14,399 nt of DNA from a bacterium (GTDB lineage: Bacteria; UBP18; UBA7526), in contig JAUWYL010000026.1 in NCBI GenBank assembly GCA_030615855.1, positions 1-14,399 of the forward strand, given 5' to 3'. The notes under the pieces were generated by a model. The model searched no databases. It worked only from the letters and a program-made list of their open reading frames with translations, and had not been told where the DNA came from. Positions 8,601-14,256 of this stretch are shown here, one piece after another. The position numbers and the translations under genes are program-made. Within the stretch, counting starts at the first letter, position 1. Each line of letters begins with the position of its first letter.

Positions 8601-10440
8601 TATCTGCAGAGAGGTACTCGATCCTCTCAGTCACCCTTCCCTTCTCTACCTTGCGATAGGGAGATTCAATGAGGCCGAACTCATTCACCTTGGCATAGGT
8701 GGAGAGGGAGTTGATGAGGCCGATGTTCGGGCCTTCTGGAGTCTCTACAGGACACATCCTGCCATAGTGAGTATGGTGGACATCCCGCACCTCAAAGCCT
8801 GCTCTCTCCCGAGATAATCCTCCCGGGCCTAAGGCAGAGAGTCTTCTCTTATGGGTGAGCTCTGCTAAGGGATTCGTCTGGTCCATGAACTGGGAAAGCT
8901 GACTCCTGCCAAAGAAATCCCTTATTAAAGCTACCAGGGGATTGGCGTTTATCAGGTTGTGGGGCATGGCGCTCTTTAGATCCATAAAGGACATCCTTTC
9001 CCTTATCCCCCGCTCTACCCGGAGGAGCCCAATCCTCACCTGGTTGCTCAAGAGCTCTCCCACGCTCCTGGCCCTCCTATTCCCCAGGTGATCGATATCA
9101 TCGATGGTTCCCTTTCCATACCTTAAATCAACCAGATATCTGACAGCCCCGATAATATCCTCTCTGGTCAGGGCTCTCTCGCTCATGGGAACATTCAGGC
9201 CCAGCTTCTTATTGAGTTTATACCTTCCCACCTTGGCTAGGTCATATCTTCTCTTATCGAAGAAGAGCCTCTCCAAAAGCCTCTTAGCCCCTTCTGCTGA
9301 GGGTGGTTCACCAGGACGAAGCCTTCTATAGACCTCTATCAAGGCCTCCCTCTGGGTAGTGGTGGAATCCTTCTCCAGGGTATTCCTGATGGCCAGGTTG
9401 GCCCTTACCTCATCAATGACCACGGTCCGCACCTTCTTTATCCCTGCTTTTGCCATTTTACTCAGGGAAGTAGGGGTGACCTCCTGGTTAGCTTCTAAGA
9501 TGACCTCTTTCGTCTTTTCATCTATCGCTTCTCTTGCCAAAATCTGGCCCAGGGCCTTGGGCAACTTGGCTAGGGGGGAAATGACCTCTATCTCCTTTAT
9601 CCCGGCCCCCTGGATCTTCTCCAAGAGAGGTGGGGTAACTTTCTCTCCAGCCGAGAGGATCTTCTCACCCGTCTGCCTATCCCTAACGGTTCTTATGGCC
9701 ACCTTTCCTAAGGCTCGAGAGAACCTGGGCCCTTTGACCTTCAGGATCTTGGGGGGTTCTTCTACCTTGATCTCTCTCGTGGGATAGAAGAAGGATAGTA
9801 TTTCTTCATTCCTCTGGTAGCCCAGGGCGCGCAAGAAGGCAGTGACTAAGAGCTTTCTCTTGCGATCTATCCGGGCATAGACCAGGTCATTGACATCGAG
9901 TTCAAACTCCAGCCAACCTCCTCTGTAGGGAATGATGCGGCAGGAATAGAGGTGTTTGCCATTGGGATGAACAGAAAAAGTATAGGCCACCCCTGGGGAA
10001 CGATGGAGTTGGCTCACTACCGCCCGCTGGGCGCCATTGATGATGAACGTCCCCTGAGGGGTCATGCGGGGTATCTCCCCAAGATAGACCTCCTCCTCCT
10101 TGATCTCCTTTATCTGCTTCTTCCCCGCCTTATCTTCTTCTCTTATCACTAGCCTCAGGATTACCTTAAGGGGCAGGGTATAGGTCAGGCCTCTATCTCG
10201 ACATTCCCTTATATTATACTTCAGCTCCCCCAACCTATAGCCTACAAATTCTAAAAAGCTAAGGCCCTGGGTATCATAAATGGGAAAGATTTCTCTAAAG
10301 ACGGCCTCCAGACCCTGAGGCTTGCGAGAAAGAGGACCCTTGCCTGGCTGCAAGAAATCCTCATAGGATTTCTTCTGGATCTCGATGAGGTTCGGTATTT
10401 CCAAGACCTCTGGGATCTTGGCAAAGCTTACCTTCTTCAT
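2605..10440 (-). CDS. rpoBC: Fused RNA polymerase beta-beta' subunit (RpoB-RpoC fusion)
   Basis: One 2611-residue frame encodes both large subunits of the DNA-directed RNA polymerase core. Residues 1-1265 are RpoB, ending in the [14 protein letters not shown] tail followed by ELERKKR. Residues 1266-1288 are a linker, and RpoC begins at about Y1289 ([12 protein letters not shown]). In RpoB the rifampicin pocket is wild type (D520, H530, S535, equal to E. coli 516, 526, 531). A Lys/Glu-rich insert, probably coiled coil, occupies about 935-1012, and GRHGNKG lies near 1043-1049. In RpoC, zinc site 1 is C1342, C1344, C1357, C1360; the Mg-binding NADFDGD has D1732, D1734, D1736; the trigger loop lies about 2024-2050; zinc site 2 is C2063, C2137, C2144, C2147. 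A run of six lysines (2528-2533) sits near the C-terminus. No separate rpoC start is seen: the first in-frame ATG is M1350, inside zinc site 1. The ATG start has GGGGG 10 nt upstream. Natural fusions are known in Helicobacter relatives and Wolbachia. Confidence 0.97.
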   Translation of the reverse strand: MKKVSFAKIPEVLEIPNLIEIQKKSYEDFLQPGKGPLSRKPQGLEAVFREIFPIYDTQGLSFLEFVGYRLGELKYNIRECRDRGLTYTLPLKVILRLVIREEDKAGKKQIKEIKEEEVYLGEIPRMTPQGTFIINGAQRAVVSQLHRSPGVAYTFSVHPNGKHLYSCRIIPYRGGWLEFELDVNDLVYARIDRKRKLLVTAFLRALGYQRNEEILSFFYPTREIKVEEPPKILKVKGPRFSRALGKVAIRTVRDRQTGEKILSAGEKVTPPLLEKIQGAGIKEIEVISPLAKLPKALGQILAREAIDEKTKEVILEANQEVTPTSLSKMAKAGIKKVRTVVIDEVRANLAIRNTLEKDSTTTQREALIEVYRRLRPGEPPSAEGAKRLLERLFFDKRRYDLAKVGRYKLNKKLGLNVPMSERALTREDIIGAVRYLVDLRYGKGTIDDIDHLGNRRARSVGELLSNQVRIGLLRVERGIRERMSFMDLKSAMPHNLINANPLVALIRDFFGRSQLSQFMDQTNPLAELTHKRRLSALGPGGLSRERAGFEVRDVHHTHYGRMCPVETPEGPNIGLINSLSTYAKVNEFGLIESPYRKVEKGRVTERIEYLSADKEDEYTIAQANARLDSKRCFLEERVSARRRGDFPKVTPSEIDYMDISPKQLVSVSAALVPFLEHDDANRALMGSNMQRQAVPLLVPEPPLVRTGIEEKVAQDSGAVVLAKREGVVEEVDADKIIIRIEEPSFSLETHDTYLLDKFIRSNQDTCIHQRPIVKRGQRVKRGEIIADGPAVDKGELALGRNVLVAFMPWEGYNFEDAILISERVVKDDKFTSIHIEEYELLARDTKLGKEEITKDIPNVAEEALVNLDEEGIVRIGAAVKPGDILIGKVTPKGETELSAEEKLLRAIFGEKAAEVRDASLRFPPGDEGIVVDVKIFSKKKRPKTKKEREAQSVELEGIKREAEREIKRLSERVKRETKRLKRKEEIERIEEILKEKIEAIKRRRDRDLERAKKGDELPSGILKMVKVFVAKKRKLSVGDKIAGRHGNKGVIAKILPEEDMPYLADGTPVEILLNPLGVPSRMNVGQILETHLGWAAQALGLKFISPVFDGAREGEIKKLLKKAGLPENGKTILYDGRTGEPFDQEVTVGYIYMMKLAHLVADKIHARAIGPYSLVTQQPLGGKAQFGGQRFGEMEVWALEAYGAAYTLQEMLTVKSDDIVGRTKIYEAIVKGEDTLPPTLPESFNVLVKELMGLTLNVELERKKRTPATPTSPPSAARLSDGQGRAGGYEAIRVKIASPEVIQFWSQGEVKKPETINYRTFRSERDGLFCERIFGPTKDYECYCGKYKRMKHEGIVCDRCGVEVTKSSVRRVRMGHIELATPLSHIWYFKGIPSRMGALLGLSQRQLEKVLYFEEYIITDPGMTKLAKKRLLTEEEYQDYRERYGTSFKAGIGGEAIRKLLEEVDLAALAKEIKNNMRRTTSAQKRMKLSKRLKIVESFLASGNRPEWMILEVLPVIPPDLRPLVPLDGGRFATSDLNDLYRRVINRNNRLKKLMELRAPEVIVRNEKRMLQEAMDALFDNGRRGRVVKGAGGRPLKSLSDMLRGKQGRFRQNLLGKRVDYSGRSVIVIGPELKLHQCGLPKKMALELFEPFIIKRLKEKSYVTSIKGAKKLLAQETSEVWDILEEIISEHPILLNRAPTLHRQGIQAFEPLLVEGDAIRIHPLVCVAFNADFDGDQMAVHVPLSSEAQLEARLLMLAPNNILSTAHGKPLVTPTQDMVLGLCYLTKELSGEKGEGKRFSSCEEVLIAHEHGALFLHAKIKVKIGEEIVATTCGRVIFNQILPEELRFINKEIVKKDLVNLILSCFQRLGRYRTILLLDNLKELGFQFTTQAGISIGLDDMKVPKEKKELLERAKRAVWKVEGEYKDGIITDGERYNKAIDIWTHTTDKVADWMIEGLRVPPKGRTKFNPILMMADSGARGSKEQVRQLAGMRGLMAKPSGEIIESPITANFREGLTVLEYFISAHGARKGLADTALKTADSGYLTRRLVDVAQEVIVNEEDCGTLNGITLGPILEGEEIIVTLSDRIIGRVAQEDITIPRLGDSICRRSEEITEEKAKIIEEAGIDEVKVRSVLTCEARYGVCQKCYGRNLSTGRLVDLGEAVGVIAAQSIGEPGTQLTMRTFHIGGTASRVIAQSKILAKEEGRVKYYNLRNVVNKNKETVVLNRNGRISLLDEEGEEIQTQRVFYGALLKEKEGKRVKKGQLLVEWDPYTRPLLAEVEGEVSFSDVIKGVTMRQERDRSTGHIGRVIIDHRHTQLHPEIIIKDRMGKVVDRYTVLTGAHIAVSPGDWVAPGEVLAKFPREIMKTKDITGGLPRVAELFEARKPKEPAIITEIDGVVKFGGSIRGMRRIIVEGETESREYFIPQGKHLRIYEGDRVTAGDRLMSGPVIPHDILRVKGDKELQNYLVNEIQEVYRLQGVEINDKHVEIIVRQMLKKVRIVDPGDTRFLAGEAVDRTAFREENEKVLKKKKKKPATAQPILLGITKASLTTESFVSAASFQETTRVLTEAGASGKRDELRGLKENVIMGHLIPAGTGLSVYQELELVKSEQ
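6580..6630. repeat. In-frame GC-rich imperfect palindrome in the RpoB-RpoC linker
   Basis: The 51-nt stretch runs from ACCT (6580-6583) to AGGT (6627-6630). Its core is CCTGTC-cgtcc-GACAGG (6591-6607), and CTGCCCG (6582-6588) faces CGGGCGGCAG (6608-6617) imperfectly. It encodes about 17 linker residues rich in Ser, Ala, Gly, Pro and Arg, with no counterpart in either subunit. Its length is a multiple of three, so removing it would leave the frame intact. This recalls palindromic elements that insert in-frame into genes, as described in Rickettsia. No second copy is in this window, so mobility is inferred, not shown. Confidence 0.5.
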
Positions 10441-10599
10441 TATAGAATAACCCCCTACCCCGATTTTATCGGGGAAAACTCTGAAATTTTAAACAAGTGA
10501 TCAAATTTCTAATTACTAATCTCCAACAAAATGTCCAATTCTTAAATGTCAAATGTCCAATCCAGATCATTGGAAATTGGAAATTCTCTTTTACAGAAA
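10441..10599. repeat. rplL-rpoBC spacer: AAATGTCCAATT word array and hairpin
   Basis: Plus-strand words aaatgtccaatt (10529-10540) and aaatgtcaaatgtccaatcc (10544-10563) are followed by inverted words tggaaattggaaatt (10571-10585), giving an imperfect hairpin just after rplL. The AT-rich middle has nothing recognisable. In E. coli this spacer holds an attenuator and an RNase III site that lower rpoB expression relative to the ribosomal genes. No long RNase III-like duplex was identified here beyond these words and the 10458-10474 hairpin. Confidence 0.5.
10458..10474 (-). promoter_or_regulatory. Perfect hairpin next to the rpoBC ribosome binding site
   Basis: In the transcript, CCCCGAT and ATCGGGG form a perfect 7-bp stem with a 3-nt loop, ending 2 nt before the GGGGG (10455-10451) that is the only Shine-Dalgarno candidate for rpoBC. 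The C-rich arm could alternatively pair with that G run and hide the ribosome binding site. No T run follows, so it is not a simple terminator. A regulatory role is inference. Confidence 0.4.
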
Positions 10600-11130
10600 T
10601 TATTTAAGTTCTACCTTGGCTCCCACCTCTTCCAGTTTCTTCTTTACTTCTTCTGCTTCCTCCTTTGGGATCCCGGTCTTCACCGGCTTGGGAGCTCCGT
10701 CTACCAGGGCCTTAGCCTCCTTCAGGCCGAGGTCGGTCAGACTCCTCACCACCTTAATGACCTGTATCTTCTGAGGGCCTATCTCCTTCAAGATGACATC
10801 GAAGGTGGTCTTCTCCTCTGCCGGAGGTGCCCCGGGGGCTGCTCCGGGAACCGCCATGGCCACCGGCACTACAGCACTAACTCCAAACTTCTCCTCCAAT
10901 ACCTTGACAAGATCGGCAAGTTCTAAAACACTCAAGGATTCGATGCCTTTTATAATCTCTTCTGCTTTTTTGGAAAGCTCCACCGCGACCTCAGGTTTAG
11001 GCTCTTTCTCTGCCTTCGGAGCTTCTGGCTTTGTCTCTTTCTCTACTATCTCTTTTGCTTCCTCCTTCTTCTCTTCTTTGGGAGCTTCTTTAATTTCTGG
11101 TTCCTTCTTCCCCTCTTTCTTTTCTACCAT
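10600..11130 (-). CDS. rplL: 50S ribosomal protein L7/L12 with long charged N-terminal extension
   Basis: L7/L12 forms the ribosomal stalk that recruits and activates GTPase factors such as EF-Tu and EF-G. From the ATG at 11130 the product is 176 residues, about 50 longer than usual. Residues 1-49 are almost only Lys, Glu, Pro and Ala. The family begins at about residue 50 with the L10-binding dimer domain ([20 protein letters not shown]), then a short Ala/Pro/Gly hinge, then the factor-binding domain ([26 protein letters not shown], ending KVELK). A perfect AAGGAGGT (11146-11139) lies 8 nt before this ATG; the in-frame TTG at 11136 is only 2 nt from that site and is rejected. A GTG at V50 (10983) has GAGG 5 nt upstream (10992-10989). 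Starting there would give a normal 127-residue L12, so two forms are possible. The gene follows rplJ closely, as in most bacteria. Confidence 0.96.
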   Translation of the reverse strand: MVEKKEGKKEPEIKEAPKEEKKEEAKEIVEKETKPEAPKAEKEPKPEVAVELSKKAEEIIKGIESLSVLELADLVKVLEEKFGVSAVVPVAMAVPGAAPGAPPAEEKTTFDVILKEIGPQKIQVIKVVRSLTDLGLKEAKALVDGAPKPVKTGIPKEEAEEVKKKLEEVGAKVELK

Positions 11131-11138
11131 AATCAACT

Positions 11139-11146
11139 ACCTCCTT
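11139..11146 (-). promoter_or_regulatory. Perfect Shine-Dalgarno of rplL
   Basis: AAGGAGGT lies 8 nt before the ATG at 11130, just before the rplJ stop at 11150. Its strength fits the need for several L7/L12 copies per ribosome, and it supports translation of the full Lys/Glu extension. Confidence 0.85.
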
Positions 11147-11149
11147 CTT

Positions 11150-11677
11150 TTATCGCTCAATCCCCTTAAGAATGAGAATTAAATTTCTTATATTTCCTTT
11201 GAGAACATTTATCAGGCCCGGTATGGGTGATTTTATTATAGAAGCGACCTGGGAGAGAAGTCCCTCATAGGAAGGGAGAAGAGCGAGCTCTCTAATCCTT
11301 TCCCTATCGATAAGCCTCCCCTCAACTATCCCCACCTTAATCTTCAGATTCTCATGTTCCTTGCTAAAATCGGTCAATATTCTCACTCCCGCCAGAGGGT
11401 CTTCATAACCAAAGGCAATAGCAGTGGGCCCCCTCAGATAAGGAAGGAGCCCTTCTTCATATCTTTCCCCTTTGACTGCCAGGCGGGCCAAGGTATTCTT
11501 AATCACCTCATACTCAATCCCTTCACTCCTTAACTTCTTTCGCAGATCGCTCATCTCTTCCACATCCAGACCACAATAATCAGAGAGAACGATGCTTGAA
11601 GCAGAATGCATCCTCTCCTTTATCTTCTCGACCTTCTTCTCCTTGGCTATTCTCTGTGGTTTCTTCTCTTCTGCCAT
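11150..11677 (-). CDS. rplJ: 50S ribosomal protein L10
   Basis: L10 anchors the L7/L12 dimers to 23S rRNA at the base of the stalk and, with L12, normally represses its own mRNA. The 175-residue product is of usual length. Its N-terminal RNA-binding domain shows the family pattern: a basic helix, SDYCGLDVEEMSDLRKKLR near residues 33-51, then EVIKNTLARLA near 57-67. The C-terminal helix that binds L12 dimers ends in GNIRNLILILKGIER. The ATG shares its A with the rplA stop codon (TAATG), with an AAGGAAGG Shine-Dalgarno inside the end of rplA, so the two are probably translationally coupled. There is therefore no room for the separate structured L10 leader found upstream of rplJ in many bacteria. 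Any L10 autoregulatory site would have to lie within rplA or elsewhere. Confidence 0.97.
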   Translation of the reverse strand: MAEEKKPQRIAKEKKVEKIKERMHSASSIVLSDYCGLDVEEMSDLRKKLRSEGIEYEVIKNTLARLAVKGERYEEGLLPYLRGPTAIAFGYEDPLAGVRILTDFSKEHENLKIKVGIVEGRLIDRERIRELALLPSYEGLLSQVASIIKSPIPGLINVLKGNIRNLILILKGIER

Positions 11678-12390
11678 TAGAGGCCTTCCTTGGTTAGTCT
11701 TTTGATTAGATCCTGGGTATCTATTCTGATGCTCGGCCCCATGGTGGAAGATAAAGTGGCCTTCTTCAGGTACTGACCTTTGGCGGTGGCCGGTCGGGAC
11801 TTAACCACCGCCCTGAGAAGGGTGAGGAGATTCTCCGAAAGGTCTTCTTCCTTGAAAGACTTCTTACCGATGGAGAGATGCAAAATACTCTGGCTATCCA
11901 TCCTATACTCTATCCTGCCCGCCTTGGCCTCTTTCACCGCCTGAGCTATCTTTAGAGTGACGGTGCCCAATTTGGGATTGGGCATAAGACCTTTGGGTCC
12001 CAGAATCCTTCCCAGCCGAGCAATCTCCTTCATCATATCTGGAGTAGCGATGGCCACATCGAAATCAAGCCAGCCCTTATTGATTTTCTCTATCAATTCT
12101 GTGGTTCCCACGAAGTCCGCCCCTTCCCCCTTTGCTTCCTTCTCCTTCTCTCCCTTAGCAAAGACCAGGACCTTTATCTTCTTTCCTCGACCATAAGGAA
12201 GGACTACCGTCCCCCGAACCATCTGAGAGGAATCCTTGGGGTCCACCCCTAATCTGATATCAATATCGATCGATTCATCGAACTTAGCGGGGGCAACTTT
12301 CTTGATTAGGGTGAACGCTTCCTCTAGAGGATAAGTCTTCCCCTTCTCTATTTTTCCTAAGGTTTCTTTATATTTCTTCCCCCTCTTCAC
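11677..12390 (-). CDS. rplA: 50S ribosomal protein L1
   Basis: L1 binds 23S rRNA in the mobile L1 stalk, which guides deacylated tRNA out of the E site. In many bacteria it also represses the L11-L1 mRNA. The 237-residue product is of normal length and contains the signature LGRILGPKGLMPNPKLGTVT at about residues 126-145. The start is GTG at 12390 (MKRGKKY), preceded by GGGAGGGG. This start lies in the 3' arm of a 13-bp perfect inverted repeat and overlaps the TGA of a small upstream ORF (GTGA). A closed hairpin would hide the ribosome binding site, and translation of the small ORF would open it. Downstream it couples to rplJ by a TAATG overlap. Identity is certain; the regulation is inferred. 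Confidence 0.97.
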   Translation of the reverse strand: MKRGKKYKETLGKIEKGKTYPLEEAFTLIKKVAPAKFDESIDIDIRLGVDPKDSSQMVRGTVVLPYGRGKKIKVLVFAKGEKEKEAKGEGADFVGTTELIEKINKGWLDFDVAIATPDMMKEIARLGRILGPKGLMPNPKLGTVTLKIAQAVKEAKAGRIEYRMDSQSILHLSIGKKSFKEEDLSENLLTLLRAVVKSRPATAKGQYLKKATLSSTMGPSIRIDTQDLIKRLTKEGL

Positions 12391-12443
12391 CCCGCCCCTC
12401 CCTCTATAACTATAACTTCACAAAATTGACTTATAAAAAACAT
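12387..12443 (-). CDS. Small ORF / leader peptide coupled to rplA
   Basis: An 18-codon frame, MFFISQFCEVIVIEGGAG, starts at the ATG at 12443. A perfect AAGGAGGT (12458-12451) lies 7 nt before it. It ends in a TGA (12389-12387) that overlaps the rplA GTG start. Its last codons run through the 3' arm of the inverted repeat 12389-12502. The same frame extends upstream to another ATG at 12506, giving 39 codons, where a micro-repeat supplies GGAG/GAGG. Either start could be used. The short Ile/Phe-rich product resembles no family I know. The simplest role is to bring ribosomes into the hairpin and hand them to rplA. Whether a stable peptide exists is unknown. Confidence 0.45.
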   Translation of the reverse strand: MFFISQFCEVIVIEGGAG

Positions 12444-12502
12444 AAAAATTACCTCCTTATAAATTCTGTCTAGCAATGTTTTAATAAAAGGAGGGGCGGG
12501 GT
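12389..12502 (-). promoter_or_regulatory. 13-bp inverted repeat masking the rplA start
   Basis: On the plus strand ACCCCGCCCCTCC (12389-12401) is the exact reverse complement of GGAGGGGCGGGGT (12490-12502). In the mRNA the second arm contains the rplA Shine-Dalgarno-like purine run and nearly all of its GTG start. The loop, about 88 nt, holds the perfect Shine-Dalgarno and ATG of the small ORF. A very GC-rich 13-bp stem should be stable. The arrangement suggests a translational switch, possibly an L1 or ribosome-dependent control point, although no canonical L1-binding motif was recognised. Confidence 0.6.
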
Positions 12503-12508
12503 TCATCC

Positions 12509-12523
12509 TACCTCGCTCCGCCC
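12509..12523 (-). promoter_or_regulatory. Partial SD-bearing micro-repeat between rplK and rplA
   Basis: The coding-strand sequence GGGCGGAGCGAGGTA matches the 3' two-thirds of the micro-repeat before rpsL, secE and rpmG. It lies 2 nt before the ATG at 12506 that would begin the 39-codon version of the small ORF, offering GGAG at 9-nt or GAGG at 4-nt spacing. Confidence 0.45.
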
Positions 12524-12530
12524 TTCTTTT

Positions 12531-12989
12531 CTATTCTTCTTCTTTCCTACTTTCCTGAATGATTTCGGTTACTACCTCAATGCCCATGGACCTGGCTGTT
12601 CCCTCCACAATCCTTACTGCCCGCTCCAAGTCTGGAGCATTCAGGTCGGGCATCTTTATTTTAGCGATCTCTCTTACCTGGGCCTTGGTTACCTTAGCGA
12701 TCTTCTCCTTGCCTGGGGTACCACTTGCCTTGGCCAATCCCGCGGCCTTCTTTAGTAAGATGCTCGCGGGTGGGGTCTTGGTGATGAAGGTGAAGGAGCG
12801 GTCCTTGTAGACCGTGATCACTACTGGGATGATCATCCCCTCCTCCTTCTTGGTTCGCTCATTGAAGGCCTTACAGAACTCCATGATATTCACCCCATGC
12901 TGGCCAAGAGCCGGGCCCACGGGAGGGGCAGGATTAGCTGCCCCGGCCGGGATCTGGAGTTTTATCTTGGCAGCTATCTCTTTGGCCAT
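12531..12989 (-). CDS. rplK: 50S ribosomal protein L11
   Basis: L11 binds the GTPase-associated centre of 23S rRNA, takes part in factor-dependent GTP hydrolysis and in RelA activation, and is the target region of thiostrepton. The 152-residue product is about 10 longer than common because of an acidic/basic tail (ESRKEEE). The N-terminal domain shows [20 protein letters not shown] near residues 10-29 with the prolines that contact thiostrepton, then [15 protein letters not shown]. The C-terminal RNA-binding domain includes [10 protein letters not shown] and [14 protein letters not shown]. Its ATG shares one base with the nusG TGA (TGATG), so it is translationally coupled to nusG. It is followed by a 140-bp spacer holding the small ORF and inverted repeat before rplA, where many bacteria have a shorter gap. 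Confidence 0.97.
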   Translation of the reverse strand: MAKEIAAKIKLQIPAGAANPAPPVGPALGQHGVNIMEFCKAFNERTKKEEGMIIPVVITVYKDRSFTFITKTPPASILLKKAAGLAKASGTPGKEKIAKVTKAQVREIAKIKMPDLNAPDLERAVRIVEGTARSMGIEVVTEIIQESRKEEE

Positions 12990-13522
12990 CAGATCCTCTC
13001 CACCTGCAAGAAATTCAATTCCACAGGTGTAGTACGTCCGAAGATGGTTACCTCCAGCTTAAGCGTTCCTCTTTCAGGATAGATCTCCTCAATAATGCCG
13101 ATGAAATTGGTGAAGGGGCCATCAACGATTCTGACGCTTTCCCCTTTCTCAAAGATGACCTTGAGCTTGGGCTTCTTGGCCACCCGCTTCATTTCAGATA
13201 GAATGTAATCTACCTCTCCCTGGGCTAAGGGGATGGGCTTTGTCCCGGCGCCCACAAACCCCATCACCCCGGGAGTATTCTTCACCGCATACCAGGTATC
13301 ATCCGTTAACTCCATCTCGATCAGGGTATAACCAGGAAAGAACTTCTTGGTTGAGATCTTCTTCTTGCCCTCCTTAATCTCGGATATCTGTTGGGTAGGA
13401 ACGAGGACCTGGGAGATCTTATTCTCTAGACCCATGCTCTGGAAACGATGCCTTATATTTTCACCCACCTTATTCTCATCGTAGCCACTATAGATGTGAA
13501 TGGCATACCATGCTTTAGCCAT
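12989..13522 (-). CDS. nusG: Transcription elongation/antitermination factor NusG
   Basis: NusG is the universal (Spt5-related) elongation factor. Its NGN domain binds the clamp of RNA polymerase, and its KOW domain contacts Rho or ribosomal protein S10, linking transcription to termination or translation. The 177-residue product is of normal length. The NGN domain occupies about 1-112 ([16 protein letters not shown] at 4-19, [10 protein letters not shown] at 61-70, PGVMGFVG at 84-91). The KOW domain occupies about 124-177 ([16 protein letters not shown] at 127-142). The ATG at 13522 follows the secE stop by 3 nt. The gene belongs to the conserved secE-nusG-rplK unit. Its partner polymerase in this organism is the fused beta-beta' protein encoded downstream. 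No unusual insertion is visible. Confidence 0.98.
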   Translation of the reverse strand: MAKAWYAIHIYSGYDENKVGENIRHRFQSMGLENKISQVLVPTQQISEIKEGKKKISTKKFFPGYTLIEMELTDDTWYAVKNTPGVMGFVGAGTKPIPLAQGEVDYILSEMKRVAKKPKLKVIFEKGESVRIVDGPFTNFIGIIEEIYPERGTLKLEVTIFGRTTPVELNFLQVERI

Positions 13523-13525
13523 ATT

Positions 13526-13714
13526 CTACCTCACTAAAATCAACCTTAGAAGTCTTACTAACATCAGATCTACAACTCCAATAAAGAGGGCAATAACGAC
13601 TACAGTGACGACGACCACCCAGGTAGCACCGGAGACCTCCCTCCTGTTCGGCCAGGTCACCCTCTTCATTTCTAATCTCACTTCCTTTAAGAATCTCCCG
13701 ATCCTTCTGGGCAT
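13526..13714 (-). CDS. secE: Protein translocase subunit SecE
   Basis: SecE is the essential small membrane subunit that clamps the SecY channel. The 62-residue product is the short, single-spanning type found in most bacteria (the E. coli protein has three spans). Residues 1-30 are an amphipathic cytoplasmic helix with the conserved EMKRVTWPNRREV motif (about 15-27). Residues about 32-52 are a Val/Ile-rich transmembrane helix, followed by a basic tail. The ATG at 13714 has GAGG(T) about 6-7 nt upstream, within a micro-repeat copy. The stop is 3 nt from nusG, giving the near-universal secE-nusG pair. It follows tRNA-Trp. Confidence 0.96.
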   Translation of the reverse strand: MPRRIGRFLKEVRLEMKRVTWPNRREVSGATWVVVVTVVVIALFIGVVDLMLVRLLRLILVR

Positions 13715-13838
13715 TTTTTACCTCGCTACGCTCGGTTAGTTCGGAGTACGCTCGGCTTTGCCTCGCTTGAGTTCGGTGTTTAGTATATTTTCTCTCCGAA
13801 CTCCGAACTGTTAACTCCGAACTGAATTATCCGCATCT
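13715..13838. repeat. tRNA-Trp to secE spacer: GTTCGGAGT words and inverted CTCCGAACT array
   Basis: On the plus strand AGTTCGGAG (13738-13746) and GAGTTCGGTG (13769-13778) face three copies of CTCCGAACT (13794-13802, 13801-13809, 13815-13823), so the spacer can fold back on itself. A degenerate micro-repeat variant (acgctcggctttgcctcgctt, about 13748-13768) lies between. No ORF or clear promoter is seen. The tRNA-Trp 3' end is at 13839, so these words would form the RNA just after the tRNA. Confidence 0.6.
13719..13735 (-). promoter_or_regulatory. SD-bearing micro-repeat before secE
   Basis: Coding-strand CCGAGCGTAGCGAGGTA lies 4 nt before the secE ATG. It is identical over this length to the copy before rpsL and places its GAGG at a functional Shine-Dalgarno distance. 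Confidence 0.6.
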
Positions 13839-13916
13839 TGGCAGGCCAGGAGGGATTCGAACCCCCAACATCCGGTTTTGGAGACCGGCGCTCTAACCAA
13901 TTGGAGCTACTGGCCT
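13839..13916 (-). tRNA. trnW: tRNA-Trp (anticodon CCA)
   Basis: A full cloverleaf can be drawn. The acceptor stem AGGCCAG pairs with CTGGCCT over 7 bp. The D arm is GCTC/GAGC. The anticodon stem CCGGT/ACCGG encloses CTCCAAA, with anticodon CCA reading UGG. The variable loop is followed by a T arm GGGGG-TTCGAAT-CCCTC. The discriminator is G, the usual tryptophan identity base in bacteria, and the 3' CCA is encoded. It lies between rpmG and secE on the same strand, an arrangement seen in several bacterial groups, so it is probably cut from the tuf-rpmG-secE transcript. Confidence 0.97.
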
Positions 13917-13977
13917 ATACGCTGATTGCCGCTGATTTACTTCGCAGATTGCCGCTGATATCTGCGGTCATCTGCGT
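13917..13977. repeat. rpmG to tRNA-Trp spacer: palindromic CGCAGATTGCCGCTGAT repeat
   Basis: Positions 13943-13976 are a near-perfect palindrome centred on GATATC. Another copy of the word (acgctgattgccgctgat) lies at 13919-13936. It belongs to the same family as the rpsL-rpsG spacer repeat at 1871-1907. In both places the word atctgcgttta ends in the stop codon of the gene upstream in transcription (rpmG here). Confidence 0.65.
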
Positions 13978-14127
13978 TTACTTAATTTCCTTGTGGAGGG
14001 TGTGCTTTCTGCAGAACTTACAGAACTTCTTCAACTCCAATCTATCTGGATTCTTTTTCTTATTCTTAGTAAGGGTATAGTTTCGCCTCTTACAGACAGT
14101 ACAGGCTAAAGTGATGGTCTCCTGCAT
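13978..14127 (-). CDS. rpmG: 50S ribosomal protein L33
   Basis: L33 is a small protein near the E site of the 50S subunit. From the ATG at 14127 the product is 49 residues, normal for the family. It is the zinc-binding (C+) type, with CTVC near residues 9-12 and CKFC near 36-39. Between them lies the basic [20 protein letters not shown] core, with a KHTLHKEIK tail. The frame is open upstream to 14217, but that extension translates repeat sequence and is rejected. The Shine-Dalgarno is GGAG (14137-14134) at 6-nt spacing, inside a micro-repeat copy whose last bases touch the start codon. It follows tuf and precedes tRNA-Trp, a gene order conserved in many bacteria. Confidence 0.96.
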   Translation of the reverse strand: MQETITLACTVCKRRNYTLTKNKKKNPDRLELKKFCKFCRKHTLHKEIK

Positions 14128-14147
14128 ACCTCGCTCCGCTCGGAGTA
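14127..14147 (-). promoter_or_regulatory. SD-bearing micro-repeat before rpmG
   Basis: Coding-strand CTCCGAGCGGAGCGAGGT runs directly into the rpmG ATG. Compared with the rpsL and secE copies it has G in place of T, creating GGAG at 6-nt spacing. That suits this start, where the usual GAGG would be only 1 nt away. Confidence 0.6.
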
Positions 14148-14256
14148 TGAAAGTAATAGCGACAAAGTCGCTTAAGTAGGATAGTAAGAAAGTATCATTG
14201 GTCGTGTAGCTTATCACCCGTAACTTTTTACTCTCCTACTCTTTTTCTTTCCTACT
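14128..14256. repeat. tuf-rpmG spacer: AGTAGGA words, inverted partner and mini-hairpin
   Basis: In the transcript, AGTAGGAAAG and AGTAGGAGAG words (14256-14231) are followed by the inverted TACTTTCTTACTATCCTACT (14194-14175). Then comes a perfect 6-bp mini-hairpin AGCGAC/GTCGCT (14158-14172) and finally the micro-repeat before rpmG. I see no T run placed as for a strong terminator after tuf and no clear promoter. Confidence 0.55.

Noticed and set aside
10439-10444. TATAAT -10-like box at the rpoBC start codon
   Set aside because: No -35-like element lies at the right distance, and a transcript from it would lack the ribosome binding site. It is probably chance.
14128-14217. 30-residue N-terminal extension of L33
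   Set aside because: The extension is translated from the mini-hairpin and micro-repeat. Starting at 14127 gives the normal 49-residue protein.
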